Origin: Megalonaias nervosa
Taxonomy: Eukaryota > Mollusca > Bivalvia > Unionida > Unionidae
DNA length: 64,000 nucleotides
Assembly (NCBI GenBank): GCA_016617855.1
Contig: JAECUM010004341.1
Span: forward strand, 24,949 to 88,948
Direction: 5' to 3'
The stretch's first letter is position 1; each line of letters begins with the position of its first letter. Shown in pieces: positions 22,677 to 34,816 of this stretch. The notes under the pieces were generated by a model. It did not search any database and was not told the origin of the DNA. It saw nothing but the letters and a program-made list of their open reading frames with translations. The position numbers were made by a program, and so were the translations under genes.

Positions 22677-24314
22677 GCTATATTAAGCTGTGCAGTGCAT
22701 AAAATCAAAGAGTGTTTCATACTATTTTTAAGATATTTGTTCTGTTTACAATATATTTAAGAACTGAAAAGTAATTAATTTAAGAGATGTGCTATTCACA
22801 TTCAAGGAGACTATGTAGTATTTAATACATCAGAATTTCAGTGTATCTGGAATTGTGTTGTAAAAAATATTCTTGAAGTGTTACCTGAGATATTTGAATG
22901 TGACACATTCTTGCCTCAAGTGTTTACAATTCAATTTGAAATGGTGCATTTGTAGGTATGCTGTATTGAATTTTATTGTGTGATACATGGTTTTAACAGG
23001 GTGTGATATTTTATGTATTATGAACCATGACATATGGAAGAAAAATGTATAAATTTTATAAGGATTGTGTCAGTTTTCACATTTAGGTTATACCCACCCC
23101 TACATATGAGCAGCCCACCTGTGATTTATTGTTTGCCTTTGTGTCTAGTTTTGTATACATTATTGACCATGGTTGTGAAACTTAATCAGACAATATATCC
23201 CTTCTTGTGCAGCATCCAGACTGTGACTGCAGGAGAATTTTTGTAAAAGTTTTTAAATCCTGGGATCTTCAGGGTTTTTCAACTCTGGAAGAAAACAATT
23301 TTGAATTAAGTAGGTGCCATAAATTTCCTCTGACAAGCTCATGATCAATGGTAATTTCATCTCTCACCAAGAAAAAGAGAAAGAGAAATACCAAAACATC
23401 TGTAAAAAATTAATTACGCAGATTAAATAGAGTGGTCCCAAGGGATTACAATAGATAAAATACAGTAGATAAAGTAGATCTTAATTTTGTATGTTTATAC
23501 TATATGTATTTAGAGCAGTCTAGTGTAAGCTTGGCAATGCTGGGTGTAAATTATATATATCTGTATTTTTAAGTTTACCTATACTGTACAATTATGTTTG
23601 TACATAAAAGATGCATCATACAATGTCAGATCTTTCATATACATTTCTTTTTTCTTCAGTTCATAAATTTTTTATAATTATTTAAGTGCACATTTTTCAT
23701 GCCTACATTCACAATATGACTCAGTAGTTTTTGTTCATTTTATGCCGATACTTAGTTTTAAAGCCCGTATGTTGATTTATATAAATTGCATGCTCTATTT
23801 CTTTCAATGCAGCTTTTTTATTGATCTGTTTTTCTTTCTTTTATAATACCATTTCCCTTACTAAAGTCATGAAGACCAAAGTGTGATACACTTTTCATTG
23901 GTAAACAACAACGCTTAATTTATTTTTCCTTACTCAATACTTTTCTTGGTTTTGCAAAATGATGTTTTTGGGGTATTTAAATACTTCTGAGGAAAATGCC
24001 TTTCTGACTAAGATTTTACAAGTTGGGTAACTAAATTTTTTTACTTGTAGAAACCCAAAAGTCCATGCAAATTCATACCCTACCAATGAAAGTGAATTCA
24101 CATCATCTTGTGTATAATTTAAACAGATTAAGTTGAAAGCCATATCATCTTGCAGCCTCTCATCCTTGTCTCCATCGCTTACCTGTGTATTTTACCAGAC
24201 TTCACCTTGGTTTATTTTTTCTACATGCAAAGCCACTATTTTGTTGTCTCACTATTAACCATATTTGCTGTCTTCCATTTTCCTCTAAAAATCAAAGTAT
24301 TTAATGTATGTGTC
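22677..24314. other. Gene-free stretch
   Basis: AT-rich intergenic or intronic sequence. Several 60-90 codon frames (for example 23034-23246 plus and 23934-24143 minus) have no support beyond being open. Confidence 0.4.
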
Positions 24315-24535
24315 TACTGTATATACTCATGTATAAGTCAAGTTCAGCTGCAAATTGCACCGACTCCCATCTGCTATTGCATAATGCACCGGCAGATCTG
24401 GGTACCCATCTATGCAGTTTGTTAGGAGTGTTCAGTAGAACAAACAACATAGACCCTGATCTGTCAGAATGTGCTTACAGATCAGGGTCTGTATTGTTTG
24501 TAGTTGCACTCGACTTATAAACATGTATATACTGT
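24315..24535 (+). mobile_element. Double-hairpin MITE, complete copy 3
   Basis: A 221-base element with 25-base terminal inverted repeats starting tac(t/a)gtatatac and ending at gacttataa on the inner side. Inside are two successive inverted repeats: hairpin 1 (gcaaattgcaccgac to ggtacccatctatgcagttt) and hairpin 2 (aacatagaccctgatctg to cagatcagggtctgtattg), separated by gttaggagtgttcagtagaa. No transposase, so it is non-autonomous. It gives rise to two spurious open frames. Confidence 0.88.
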
Positions 24536-25616
24536 ATTCATTTATTCAATATATTATTGACTGCTGAGTGGATTGCATGTCTATACATGAAAACTGGTGA
24601 AATTTACATACATGGGGCAAGTAATAAACAAGTATTGCCCCAGTCGTTGAGAATAACAGATTGTTTATGAAATTGTGAAAGGAGTGGAATAAAATTAAAA
24701 ATATTGAATGATTTTGGCATAAATTTCAAAGTAAATTAGCAACGATATAAGATTCCCTTCATGATATGATAAAGTATGCTCATATTTTGCTTAAAAACTG
24801 CAAAAAGAATTCTTTTGTATAACTCTGATCACAGTTAGTTGATATATTTACACTATGTGTGAGATTATAACTTGATATTACATACATGTAATACTGAAAA
24901 TATTAGAAAGAGCTAACGAAACATTATATTAATGGCATCCTGTTAATAATTGCTTTTTCTCATCTTTCATGCCATAAAAGATGACATGTATGTATTAAGT
25001 ATTTTACTGATGTATAGATAAAACTTTTTAACATTTGCAGAAGACAAATCTACAGATTCTATGAGGAGACATAAAAGTTATATAATTTTCCAAAAGGCAG
25101 AGGCCATTTTGGTTTAAAAATGCTTTAGCACTATAATCTATTCATTTATGTCAGAAAATGTATGAATGCACAAAATGTTAAAGAATTTGGTCTCTTTTCA
25201 CTGTAAATATAGTTTATCCTAAATTTCTGCTCGTTTCATAATGTAATTGCTTGACTGACTTCTAAATGAAGATCATTATACGCCAAATGACCTCCAACTG
25301 TTGAAACTCTTCGATGAGTAATGAGCAAGCTTAGTCATGCTTTTAGTCGAAGTGTTGATTCATGTATAAAAATGAATGTGTTAATTCTGATGTTACTTGT
25401 CTGCATTAGCTGATAGCAGAACATAGCTATCACCTTTCAGTGTTAAACTTCTGTGTAAAGACATTTTGTATGTTTTAAGTATTTTTTTTAAGTTGATGGT
25501 GGGGTGCCCAACAGCATGGTTTAGAGGCAAGGCATAGTGTTCTGCAGAACTCTTTTCTGTTAATGATCATTCAACAAGAAGTTGTTTCCCCTATATTACA
25601 CTTGATTTCTTTTCAG
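24536..25616. other. Gene-free stretch upstream of a candidate exon
   Basis: AT-rich; no exon recognised before the acceptor at 25611-25616. Confidence 0.4.
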
Positions 25617-25735
25617 GAGGTCTGTGAAAAGCTACTGCTGCTGATAGATACGCGTGTTAGCCACCAAGGGGAACTAGGTGATGTTTTTGCCAGCAAAACT
25701 GCTTCAACTTTATTTAACATATGTCTGAGGACAAT
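25617..25735 (+). CDS. Candidate coding exon, unrecognised gene
   Basis: The strong acceptor cttgatttcttttcag is followed by 39 codons in frame from the first base: EVCEKLLLLIDTRVSHQGEL then GDVFASKTASTLFNICLRT, then AT with a donor gtagga. If not spliced there, the frame stops after one more codon (ATG TAG). The Leu-rich amphipathic pattern would suit a helical-repeat protein, but no family was recognised. The phase does not fit the unknown gene ending at 18630, so it belongs to a different plus-strand transcript. A weak phase-compatible acceptor (tctgtggtcacag) lies at about 30600. Confidence 0.45.
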
Positions 25736-26980
25736 GTAGGATTCCTCTCCTTGTTGTTCATTTTATATTTTTCATAAGTATGCTTAAAGTAGATTTACAG
25801 TAATTAATACTAATATTTGTTAATTTGTATGAACATCCTTTATATTAATCAATTTTAATATTGATTAGTGTGTATGAAATCATAAATTAAATATTAATAA
25901 TAGCAATATTCATAAATTTGTTTCATCTTATGCCATAACTTAAGCAAAAAGTTACACAAAATTTATATTTGAGATTTATTTCTGTCGGTGGAATGTTAGA
26001 AAAGATTATAATTAGGTAAAAATTTAAAGCCATTGAAATAAAAACAAATCAGCAAAGGTATTAAAAAATTTAAATGAAACACAATGTTTACATGTAAAAG
26101 AGAGGATATATGGTTATATTTCAGGATCTTTGAAATTTTTAGAGTCCAGTTAAAAAATACATTTTGAGTTATATTTTTGTTTGTTTTGTTATCCTCACAT
26201 TTACTGGTTTGCCAAGCACATTATTACAACATAATTGCAAATCAGTTATATGCATATTTGCACAACTGCATCATATATCTTATGTATTATAAACAAGACT
26301 GCAAATGTCTTGCATATACCAGACCAGGCACATATATAAGGATCTGCCAGAATGAACCTCCGAAACAAAAGTACAAGTGTAATTCCATCATAACAAACTT
26401 CTTAAGGGCATATGTTGCATTTTAACAGACTGGTATAAATTTGCAGCTATATATCAATAATTTTAAATTAAATTGGTATCATTACATTTAGTTAACACAT
26501 GTAAAATTATTAGCTGCCAACAAACTAATAAACAAAAATGATCACATGCTTCCATATCTCACAATACCTGTTTTTCTAGTGAATTGTTGACCACTATTTT
26601 GCACATAAATGGCTTTGGTATTGTTGCACATTAGTTTCTCCAGTTCTTCTTTTATGAAAACCTACTTTTGCCACATTTGTTTGCTTTGCTTCTTATGAGG
26701 AATGGTACATGTTTTATCTGTTTTCACAAGCATAATAAGCAAAAGACGTGCTTACAGTTACACTTGCTGCTAGCAAATAACATACACTGGTCTTTGCACT
26801 TGTAATAACTCACTGTAGACAGTATTGTTTCTAGAATACGTCACTTAGTACTTATCTTAAATGGGAATATTGATGGGTTGTTAGGTCTTTTGTACACCAG
26901 TACCCTCTGCAGAGTTATTGAAAAAATGTCTTCTTCAAGTTACAAAAGTAATATAAAGGCATTATTTTTTAAAGTAATGG
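25736..26980. other. Gene-free AT-rich stretch
   Basis: No further exon or repeat was recognised. Open frames such as 26177-26425 plus lack support. Confidence 0.4.
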
Positions 26981-26985
26981 TGTCA

Positions 26986-27372
26986 TTTTGTCATTGCAAG
27001 AGTACTATAAAGGTATCATTTTGTAGTTGCAAGAGTACAATAAAAGTTTCATTTTGTAGTTGCAAGAGTACTATTAAAGTGTCATTTTTTAATTGTAAAA
27101 GTACTATTAAAGTGTCATTTTGTAGTTGCAAGAGTACTATTAAAGTGTCATTTTTTAATTGTAAAAGTACTATTAAAGTGTTATTTTGTAGTTGCAAGAG
27201 TACAGTAAAAGTTTCATTTTGTAGTTGCAAGAGTACAATAAAAGTTTCAATTTGCAGTTGCAAGAGTACAATAAAAGTTTCATTTTGTAGTTGCAAGAGT
27301 ACTATAAAAGTTTCATTTTGTAGTTGCAAGAGTACTATTAAAGTGTCATTTTTTAATTGCAAGAGTGCTGTT
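26986..27372 (+). repeat. 33-bp minisatellite, about 11-12 copies
   Basis: The unit is built from attttgtagttgcaagagta and ctattaaagtgtc (33 bases). Because 33 is a multiple of three, both strands stay open: plus frame repeats SFCSCKSTIKV, minus frame repeats LLQLQNETFIV. Two overlapping frames of about 171 codons result. Variant units (tttttaattgtaaaagta) alternate with the main type. No splice or start context supports translation. Confidence 0.93.
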
Positions 27373-27424
27373 TTCTTTATAAACCCACTATAATGTGGAG
27401 TATAATTGTTCTTTATCTGTCCAT

Positions 27425-27590
27425 CTGTTCCCTGGAAGCATGGCAGCATAGTGATTAGCAATGCTTGATTTGCAATTGAAAGAGTGCTAGTTTGAATCTT
27501 ACCTTTCAATCAACCAATGCATGTTCTTGGACAAGTCACTTTAATAGTCTCTGCACTAAATAACCTATTTGTGTTGCTGTGCCATAAAAC
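27425..27590 (+). mobile_element. tRNA-derived SINE with CORE/MIR-like 3' part, family 3
   Basis: The tRNA-like head is ggcagcatagtgattagcaa (A-box region) followed by a B box in gctagtttgaatcttacc. Downstream comes gttcttggacaagtcactt, a motif resembling the conserved region of MIR/CORE-type SINEs. Diverged and old. A related element lies inverted at 31093-31288. Confidence 0.65.
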
Positions 27591-27639
27591 TCGAAACTGT
27601 TGGTTCCAACAATCATCCATCTTATCTCCATTCAATATA

Positions 27640-28000
27640 ACTCAACTTATCTTTGGAAGTAGTATTGATTTGGGGCCAAAAAGGTTAAAGGTCAGGGTTA
27701 CAGGTACTGAAAGAAGGAAACCTGTCCATACAATAACTTATCCAAGATACCAGATACCTTTATCAACTTGAGATAAGAAAGAACCCATTGATTTCGGAGT
27801 AAAAATGTCAAAGATCAAGGTCATAAGAAGAGAATTGTTTCCACACAACTGAGTTCTTTATTACCTACTTTGACCAAATTTTGTGCAGGGCCTGCATTTG
27901 AGGTGTGGAAGATACCTATTGACTTGGGAGTCAAATGTCAAGGTCACAGAAACTACAAAGAAAGAGAAATGGTATTTTTTTTTTAAAAACTGCTCTAGCT
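27640..28000 (+). repeat. AGGTCA-rich degenerate repeat, two to three units
   Basis: Contains ggttaaaggtcagggttac, aaatgtcaaagatcaaggtc and gtcaaatgtcaaggtcacag with the familiar accaaattttgtgcaggg block. Same family as 7186-8640. Confidence 0.7.
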
Positions 28001-28890
28001 CTGTCCCAGAAATAGTGATTAAACTTTTTAAATAACTTGCAGGTGATCAGTTTGATGATGTTTTTGTGTGATAATTTACTGGGATAATGATACCATTTGC
28101 AAACATGCTAACCTCATGAACACTGTCCTTGAATAAATACAATTTCAAGCTCGTTATTCCCATGTAGTTGCCTTGTAAAGGTCAAGTTTTAAGTTGGATT
28201 TAGAGCACTCCACTTATTTCAGTTTACTGGTAACATAGGTTCTTCATAGATTCACAAGTGTTAAAAATAAAACCCTTGATGCTTTTGCATAGAATATACC
28301 TTTTTTAATTATTGTATTTATTGGCATTATTGTAAAAATTTCAAATGCTAAAGTAACAATTATTTTGCTTGAAACAGTTCATGCCAGTAATTAAACAGCC
28401 GTATGATTTATAAAATGGATATTGTAAAAAGACATTTTTCAATAATTTTACGGGGCTTACAGGCACACTAATCAGCAGCATGTTACTCAACATCTATTAT
28501 GATATAAACTGTACTTCTTACTATTGTTAAAGGATTCTTTGGTAGCATGACTCTTACTGGACCTGTTACCATATTTTCTGTAGGTCTTTACACACAGTTT
28601 TCAGAGATCAAAATGTTTTATACCAAAATCATTTTTTACACCTTGTAACTTTTGAATGTCATTGAAATTTTTTTGATGCACTGATGTTGGACACAATTAG
28701 TTTTCTGCAATGATAAGACAATAGAGGCAGACTGAGATTACTTTCAGAAGTGGAGGAATAGTATGTTTATCATCACTGGAGATAATCTCAACAAGTTACA
28801 TTATGAATCAGATTCTTCTGAAATTGGGAGAATGATGTTTAGATGAGTCATTAGATACTGACACTGATATAACAAATAACATTTGTTTAA
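28001..28890. other. Gene-free stretch
   Basis: Nothing recognised. Confidence 0.4.
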
Positions 28891-28891
28891 A

Positions 28892-29093
28892 ACTAATGTA
28901 TATACTCGCTAATAAGTCCAACTGCAAACTGCACAGACCCAGATCTGCCATCACATAATGTCTGTGCAGTTTGTTAGGAGTAATCAGTAGAACAATTAAC
29001 ATAGACCCTGATCTGCAGGTGCACTATGGTATGGCAGATAAGGATCTTTGTTGTTTGCACTTTGTCTCGACTTATAAGCGAGTATGTATGGTA
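28892..29093 (+). mobile_element. Double-hairpin MITE, copy 4
   Basis: The ends tatatactcgctaataagtc and gacttataagcgagtatgta are inverted repeats. Hairpin 1 (gcaaactgcacagacccag) has lost most of its return arm; hairpin 2 (catagaccctgatctg to cagataaggatctttgttg) is intact. About 200 bases. Confidence 0.85.
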
Positions 29094-30264
29094 CATGTAT
29101 AAAGCCATGATATCTTAAGAAAGGGCTAACAACAATACATGCTTGGTACTCTTAACACTGTTGATGATCTGGTCTTGTTTAGTGGTATTTAATTTCTAAC
29201 TTAACTGCTGAAACTAATATTATTTGTTCTTCAGTATGTGCTACTTATATCTTCCATTTTGTATCTCTGTAAAAAAAACTAAACCTGAATTTGTATGTGT
29301 ACAGTTCCATTTACACTGTCATACTTCATGTAATGATTAGCAGCAGCTTTCTTGATGGTTAACAAAATAGGTGTATATCAATCCAATATATGTAAGCTAG
29401 GATTGTACGACATGCATTACATATTGACCACCAAATTAAGACAATAAACATTGTGGTTTGATCTTTTGTTTCTTTGTTTTGTATTTCGTTGTTTTCTGTT
29501 CATGTCTAATTTTTTGCTGCACACCAGCATGATTTAGATGGTCTTTAAGTTTTCGAACTGATTGATTTTAGAAAATTATAGGAATGGCAAGTTATTAATG
29601 CCAATGGAACACAATACCCATTCCTGGCAACTGCAGACTGGAGCTTAGTGATTGATGGTGACGAGCAACTAAATTTTTTATGAGCTGTTGAACCAGCCTG
29701 TGTGTGGTGTATTGTATATGGTACCATATTTTAGAGAATTATCATCACAGAATGGCTGAAAATAATTAATGTAAAAACAAATCTGCAGAAATTTTCCAAA
29801 TAAGCCTACATATGTGTAAACTATGCACAATGGTAGGTTTTAACCTTGAATCATTTTCATTTTATCACCATAGCAGCACAGTTACAGTACTACCACATGA
29901 AAAATGGAAGATCTCACCTGACTGGATTTTTGTAGTAGGTACCTACAAAGGGAATTTTTTTCTCAAAAATTAGCAGTGCAGCATATCATCTCATCATTTT
30001 TCTAGTTTCCTCTTGTTAATAGGATGCAAGCAGCATGTTTTGTAGGTCTTGCCACGAATGTATAGTACTGGCAACTCTGCCAAACTGCCTGTGCCCTATA
30101 TTTTTTAAAATTTTGACAGCTTCTAAATTTATGTGGAATGTCCAAAGCTAAATTAACAAATGAATTTGTTACACTCAAGTTGCAGATCATTAATACTCTT
30201 CCTGTGTTACCAGTTGTGAAAAAGATGGAGTCCATCAAGTTCTGTCTGAAGATCACAGAACAGC
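29094..30264. other. Gene-free stretch
   Basis: AT-rich without recognised exons or repeats. Minus-strand frames at 29545-29727 and 30002-30256 are not supported. Confidence 0.4.
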
Positions 30265-30485
30265 TACCATATGTACTTGCTTATAAGTTGAGCACAACTG
30301 CAAACTGCACAGACCCATATCTGCAATCGCATAACGTGCCAACAGATATGAGTCTGTGCAGTTTGTTAGGAGTAATCAACAGAACAAACAACATAGCCCC
30401 TGACCTGCTGGCATATCATGTGACAGCAGATCAAGGTCTATGTTGATTGCAGTTGGAATCAACATAAAAGTGTGTATATATGGTA
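30265..30485 (+). mobile_element. Double-hairpin MITE, complete copy 5
   Basis: 221 bases, the same length as the copy at 24315. Ends are taccatatgtacttgctta and tgtgtatatatggta. Hairpin 1: aactgcaaactgcacagac to gtctgtgcagtttgttagg. Hairpin 2: catagcccctgacctg to cagatcaaggtctatgttg. Confidence 0.87.
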
Positions 30486-31092
30486 TTTGACAGAATACTA
30501 TTAGTTTGGTATGACACATTAAAATGTTTAGACTAATGATTGTTAGTATTATAGGGCTCACAACACTGATAGTAAATTTTTGTCCTTCTGTGGTCACAGC
30601 TTCAGTTCTCCACCACCCTTAAGAGCCACAGACCTGACCATGAGTTATGGATATCTTAATTTAGTATGGATTGTGCATGGTTTTTTCATTGTTGAATGAT
30701 TTCTATCTTTTAGCATTGAAAATCCCTAAGTTTAGATCAAAGATTCTTTTTATCACATGATGAAATGCAAAAACTTATTCATTAAATCTTTTGAAAAATT
30801 GTATTGGTTTCACTTGAAATTCAGTTAGGCACTGGTAACTTGACATGCTTATTATCACATCAAAACCTGACACACTTACCTAGCATGATGTTGTATACAA
30901 TCTTCTACATGTTAACATATAATAACTATTCAAATGGATCAAAATGTTATATTGATGACATCATATAAGTTGTTGTGAAGATTCACAATATAAAAATATG
31001 ATTTTTATGCACAATGACTATTCCACAATTGGTGTTAACAAAAATTTATCTGAGGATACATTTTGTTAATTTCAATGGAATGGGGTCAGAAC
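30486..31092. other. Gene-free stretch with one acceptor-like site
   Basis: At about 30600 ttttgtccttctgtggtcacag resembles an acceptor and precedes about 30 open codons. Phase would allow joining to the exon at 25617-25735, but the support is weak. Confidence 0.3.
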
Positions 31093-31288
31093 AAGTTACT
31101 TGGTTTGGTACTTTACGACATAGCAACACAAGGAGGTTATTTAGTGCCAAGGCGGTTGAAGTAAAGTGCCTTGCTCAAGAACACACCAAGCTTAGCTGAC
31201 CAAGGCAGTTCTGATGGTAAGATTCAAACCAGCACCCTTTCAGTTAAAATTCTGGTGCACTAGCTGCTATGCCATTGTGGCTCCCCCA
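31093..31288 (-). mobile_element. tRNA-derived SINE, family 3, inverted copy
   Basis: On the minus strand the head starts ccacaatggcatagcagcta (A-box region), with a B box in gctggtttgaatcttacc. Downstream comes tgttcttgagcaaggcactt, the segment typical of old widely shared SINE cores. A plus-strand 61-codon frame here is spurious. Confidence 0.7.
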
Positions 31289-31714
31289 GATGCAAGTTAA
31301 AGCCATTGCTAAAATATATACATGTAGCAATAAGTAAAAGTTAAAGCCAGTGCTTAAATATATAGCAATAAGTAATCTTGGTTGTTAAGATCATTCACAA
31401 TCATGTAAAGGAAAAAATAAAAACAGGTTGCTCTCATTGTACAAATAACTTTATTAGTAACATCAAAAACAAAAAATCTTAAAATTTCTCATGCAGTTGA
31501 ATTTTTATTGTTCAAAAAATATTAAAAATGTTTGATTACTTTATAACACTTGGATTTTCATATGCATGGCATAATATCAAAATAAAATGGTACTTAAAGA
31601 AACATTTTAAATCTTATATATGAACTTGCATAAAGATTTGTATCTGCAGAGACATGCTCCACTAACAAACTATGACCAGTGTGTTAATGTAACCACAATA
31701 TTTCAGTAGGAAAA

Positions 31715-31717
<3 letters not shown>

Positions 31718-31792
<75 letters not shown>
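31718..31792. repeat. (TA)n microsatellite
   Basis: An alternating TA run of about 74 bases. Confidence 0.97.
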
Positions 31793-31794
<2 letters not shown>

Positions 31795-31829
31795 AACTTG
31801 TAATCACAGTCTCTTGATTATCATTATAT

Positions 31830-33012
31830 AAAATTGTATTGGTTTTATTTATCCATTAACAGTCAAATAAGCACATTAATCAAGTAAAATTCAAAGGTCA
31901 CAAGGTCTAGTTTTCCTTATTGGAAATTCAATAAAGATGTAGCTGGCTAAACTTCATTCAAAGGTGACTTGGTCTTGTTTACACATTATTTCTTTGTTGG
32001 ACAATCAAGAGGTGTTGCTGACTAAGAATGTTTTGGCATTATATTTTCCCAATTGCTTAAACACTCCTTAGCCACAAGGCACTTTCCAAATGTGTTGCGA
32101 AAGCTTATCTCTTGGACATATTAAAAACCCTATCATTTAACAACTGCCACAATATCTGTACAATAGACATTTCTACATCAGTACCTCATACCATGTGGGT
32201 TTTTTTAACTATACTGAATTGCACAAATTATCATGCATATTTTTAATTATATTGTGATGCACAAAGAAAAAATACTGGCAATAACAACTAATTTTTATCT
32301 TCCTCCTCCAACATTTACTGTATTTTTGGGGGGTTATGATCAAATAAAACTTCACATTTTGACTTTCAAGAATAAGCCCATCAGTTTTACATATTTCCAA
32401 GGTAGAAAAAACTGCTTGTTGTCAGTAGTTAATTTTTAAAATAGTAGATGGTAATAAATACTATTGTTGGGTGAAATTCTATTGTGTAGTGTTTGAAAGG
32501 AAAAAGGATTAAAACTAATACTAAAGCAGCAGAAGAGACAGAAATGAAACTGACATATTTGCCCATACATGTAATAATTAGACATGTCAGTGCTTTCTTT
32601 TTGTCACATATTGTTATATCTCCTTTGATTTTTTTATTATTAAATTTAACAAATATGTATGTGTCACATTAATTTTCAGAAAATGTCCCACAGAAGCCAT
32701 TACAATTTCAGGATCCCTGATATATACCAAAGATCATAAAGTCCCTCTATCTGCTAGACGATTCCAAAATTTTGAGAAAGACATACTCTGAACAACCAGA
32801 CATCAGTCATAAGATATCCCAAGTATCCATTTATAAAATTGTCTTTGATTTGTTTATCCATCTGACTGTCAAACACTTTAACGCAGCGGCAGCAGCAAAT
32901 CCAAAGTTCACTATGACTAGTTTACGTAGCGTTTCTTTGTCAGACAATAAAGGTGTTGCTGATTAAACTTAATTCAGAGGTGACCAAGTCTTGTTTACAA
33001 GTTTCTTTGTTG
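31830..33012 (+). repeat. Dispersed repeat with similar direct ends
   Basis: Ends at about 31830-32010 and 32835-33012 share tttatccat..actgtcaaa, the aataaaggtgttgctg type, ttcagaggtgaccaagtctt, and tttctttgttgga(t/c)aatca. The interior is the paralogue of 17440-18200. The layout would suit a decayed element with terminal direct repeats of about 180 bases, or a tandemly duplicated dispersed repeat. No coding capacity remains. Confidence 0.5.
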
Positions 33013-34206
33013 GATAATCAACAGAGGTGAAACTAAGTGTGTTACAGCTAAACTGCCTGAAGGCCATACCATTCATAATTAACTGGTTAAACAGGTGTAG
33101 ATAAGGGCATCTTTATCTTTTATTGAACAACAGTGTGCTAATTTCAAAGATCGGATTCTCATTAAATATATTTGTTTGTTATTCTAAAGAATTTTTTTAT
33201 TTATATCCTTGTATATGCCTAGATAAGACAGTATATGTATTAGTCAAAGTTTTACTGTTTGAGATACATCACTATATAACTTGGCTTTCAGAAGTGCTAG
33301 TTTTAAGCAATTTACTATACCAATATTGTCGGCATATCAAAATATCAAATTAGGAATCGCCCATGGTGTATGAATACACATATAATTAAAGGTTTCAAAG
33401 TAGACTATTGATTCTACACTCTCAAGATCAGTGATGAATGTCCAGCATTAGTCATTATGAAAAGAAGAAAATAATTCCAAAAATATACATAATCCCATTT
33501 CTACAATGAAATAAACATGTTACACAATTTCATCAAGATCCCCTCTGCACTCCCTGTTCTCTCTCTTTCATGCCATAACGGACAAACATAAGTGGAAATC
33601 TGTTAAGTGTGAGAGAAAAAAAAACAATTTGAGCTGTATGTATGTATAGTATGTACACTGTATCAATGATACACCACAAGATGTATAAATTTTATTTCTT
33701 TTCATGGATTTTCACCCATATCTTGCTACAATGGTCCTCCACCACCACCACCACCAAATACCTTACAGTATGTGTGCCTTATAACCAAACAATTTACCAT
33801 ATAGTGTCAACAGGATATTGCAACTTTGTATCATTGATTATATAAACACTGTAGATAAATCCCAAGGAAAGCGTACACATACTATTACAATCAACCATAT
33901 TCTTGTAGGTTACTTGGTGTAAGCTCAGTTTCAAGGTTTTCATCCAGTCCAAATTCTTTTTCCCCCTCACTCAATGAGAGGGGAGGGGAATGGAAAGCAG
34001 AAAGAATTGCAATGAAATTGTGTACCATGTTAAATTCATTTACAAAACGGGAATTATTAATACTTTTTTATCGTCATTTTCATACATCACTAATGATAAT
34101 TGAGTGGAAATTTATCATTGATCTATAGGCCTAGAATCAACAGCACTCAGTTTCAAGAATGTTGATATACGCGCATTTGTGTGCCATGGGCAGATCACAA
34201 TTTGAT
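33013..34206. other. Gene-free stretch
   Basis: AT-rich with a short (CCA)n run at about 33735-33757. No exon recognised. Confidence 0.4.
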
Positions 34207-34207
34207 A

Positions 34208-34389
34208 TATAATAGAACCTGTCTTGAAAGACCACCTCTTTTGCCAAAAAATTACGGTCTCTCAAGACAGGTGGTCTCTCATAACAGGTCACAATGCCAT
34301 ATAATCAATCGGTTTGTGCATTGAGAGTCTGGTCTCTCAAGACAGGTGGTCTCAGATAGCACTGGTCTTTCAAGACAGGTTTTACTACA
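34208..34389 (+). mobile_element. Tc1/mariner-like MITE, family B copy 1
   Basis: Starts atagaacctgtcttgaaaga and ends tctttcaagacaggtttta. The internal motif ggtctctcaagacaggtggt occurs twice, echoing the terminal repeat. It matches the copy at 59281-59462 almost along its full length. No transposase. Confidence 0.85.
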
Positions 34390-34444
34390 CCAACAGTACT
34401 GGTATTTCAAATTGCTTTATAACAACACTTTAAAAGCTGTGTTA

Positions 34445-34449
<5 letters not shown>

Positions 34450-34528
<79 letters not shown>
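34450..34528. repeat. (AT)n microsatellite
   Basis: About 39 AT units; yields spurious Tyr-Ile frames on both strands. Confidence 0.97.
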
Positions 34529-34530
<2 letters not shown>

Positions 34531-34782
34531 TATGCTCAACCCACTTGTAGTAATGTGTAGAACCTGTGACCAATTTGGCAAGCAAGGTACTAAAGAGTCC
34601 AATAAGGCTTGGCTACTTTAAACAAAGGATGTGTTACAAATTGAGCAATTTTACTTCAAAGTTTAGGAAATAAAAAATAACAATATACTGATTAAATCCG
34701 TGTTGATCCTTTCTACCATCAAATATTTTAACCTTGAGTGAAATAAAATTAACAAAGGATTTAGAAAACTGCAATATTTAAT

Positions 34783-34816
34783 CCCTCCCTCTCTCTCTCT
34801 CTTTCTCTCTCTCTCA
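34783..34816 (+). repeat. (CT)n microsatellite
   Basis: A CT run with one interrupting triplet. Confidence 0.9.

Noticed and set aside
24150..24520. Plus-strand frames of 70-91 codons
   Set aside because: They run through the hairpins of a MITE; no splice or coding signal.
34346..34621. Frames with Tyr-Ile repeats (also 51139-51384)
   Set aside because: Produced by (AT)n microsatellites.
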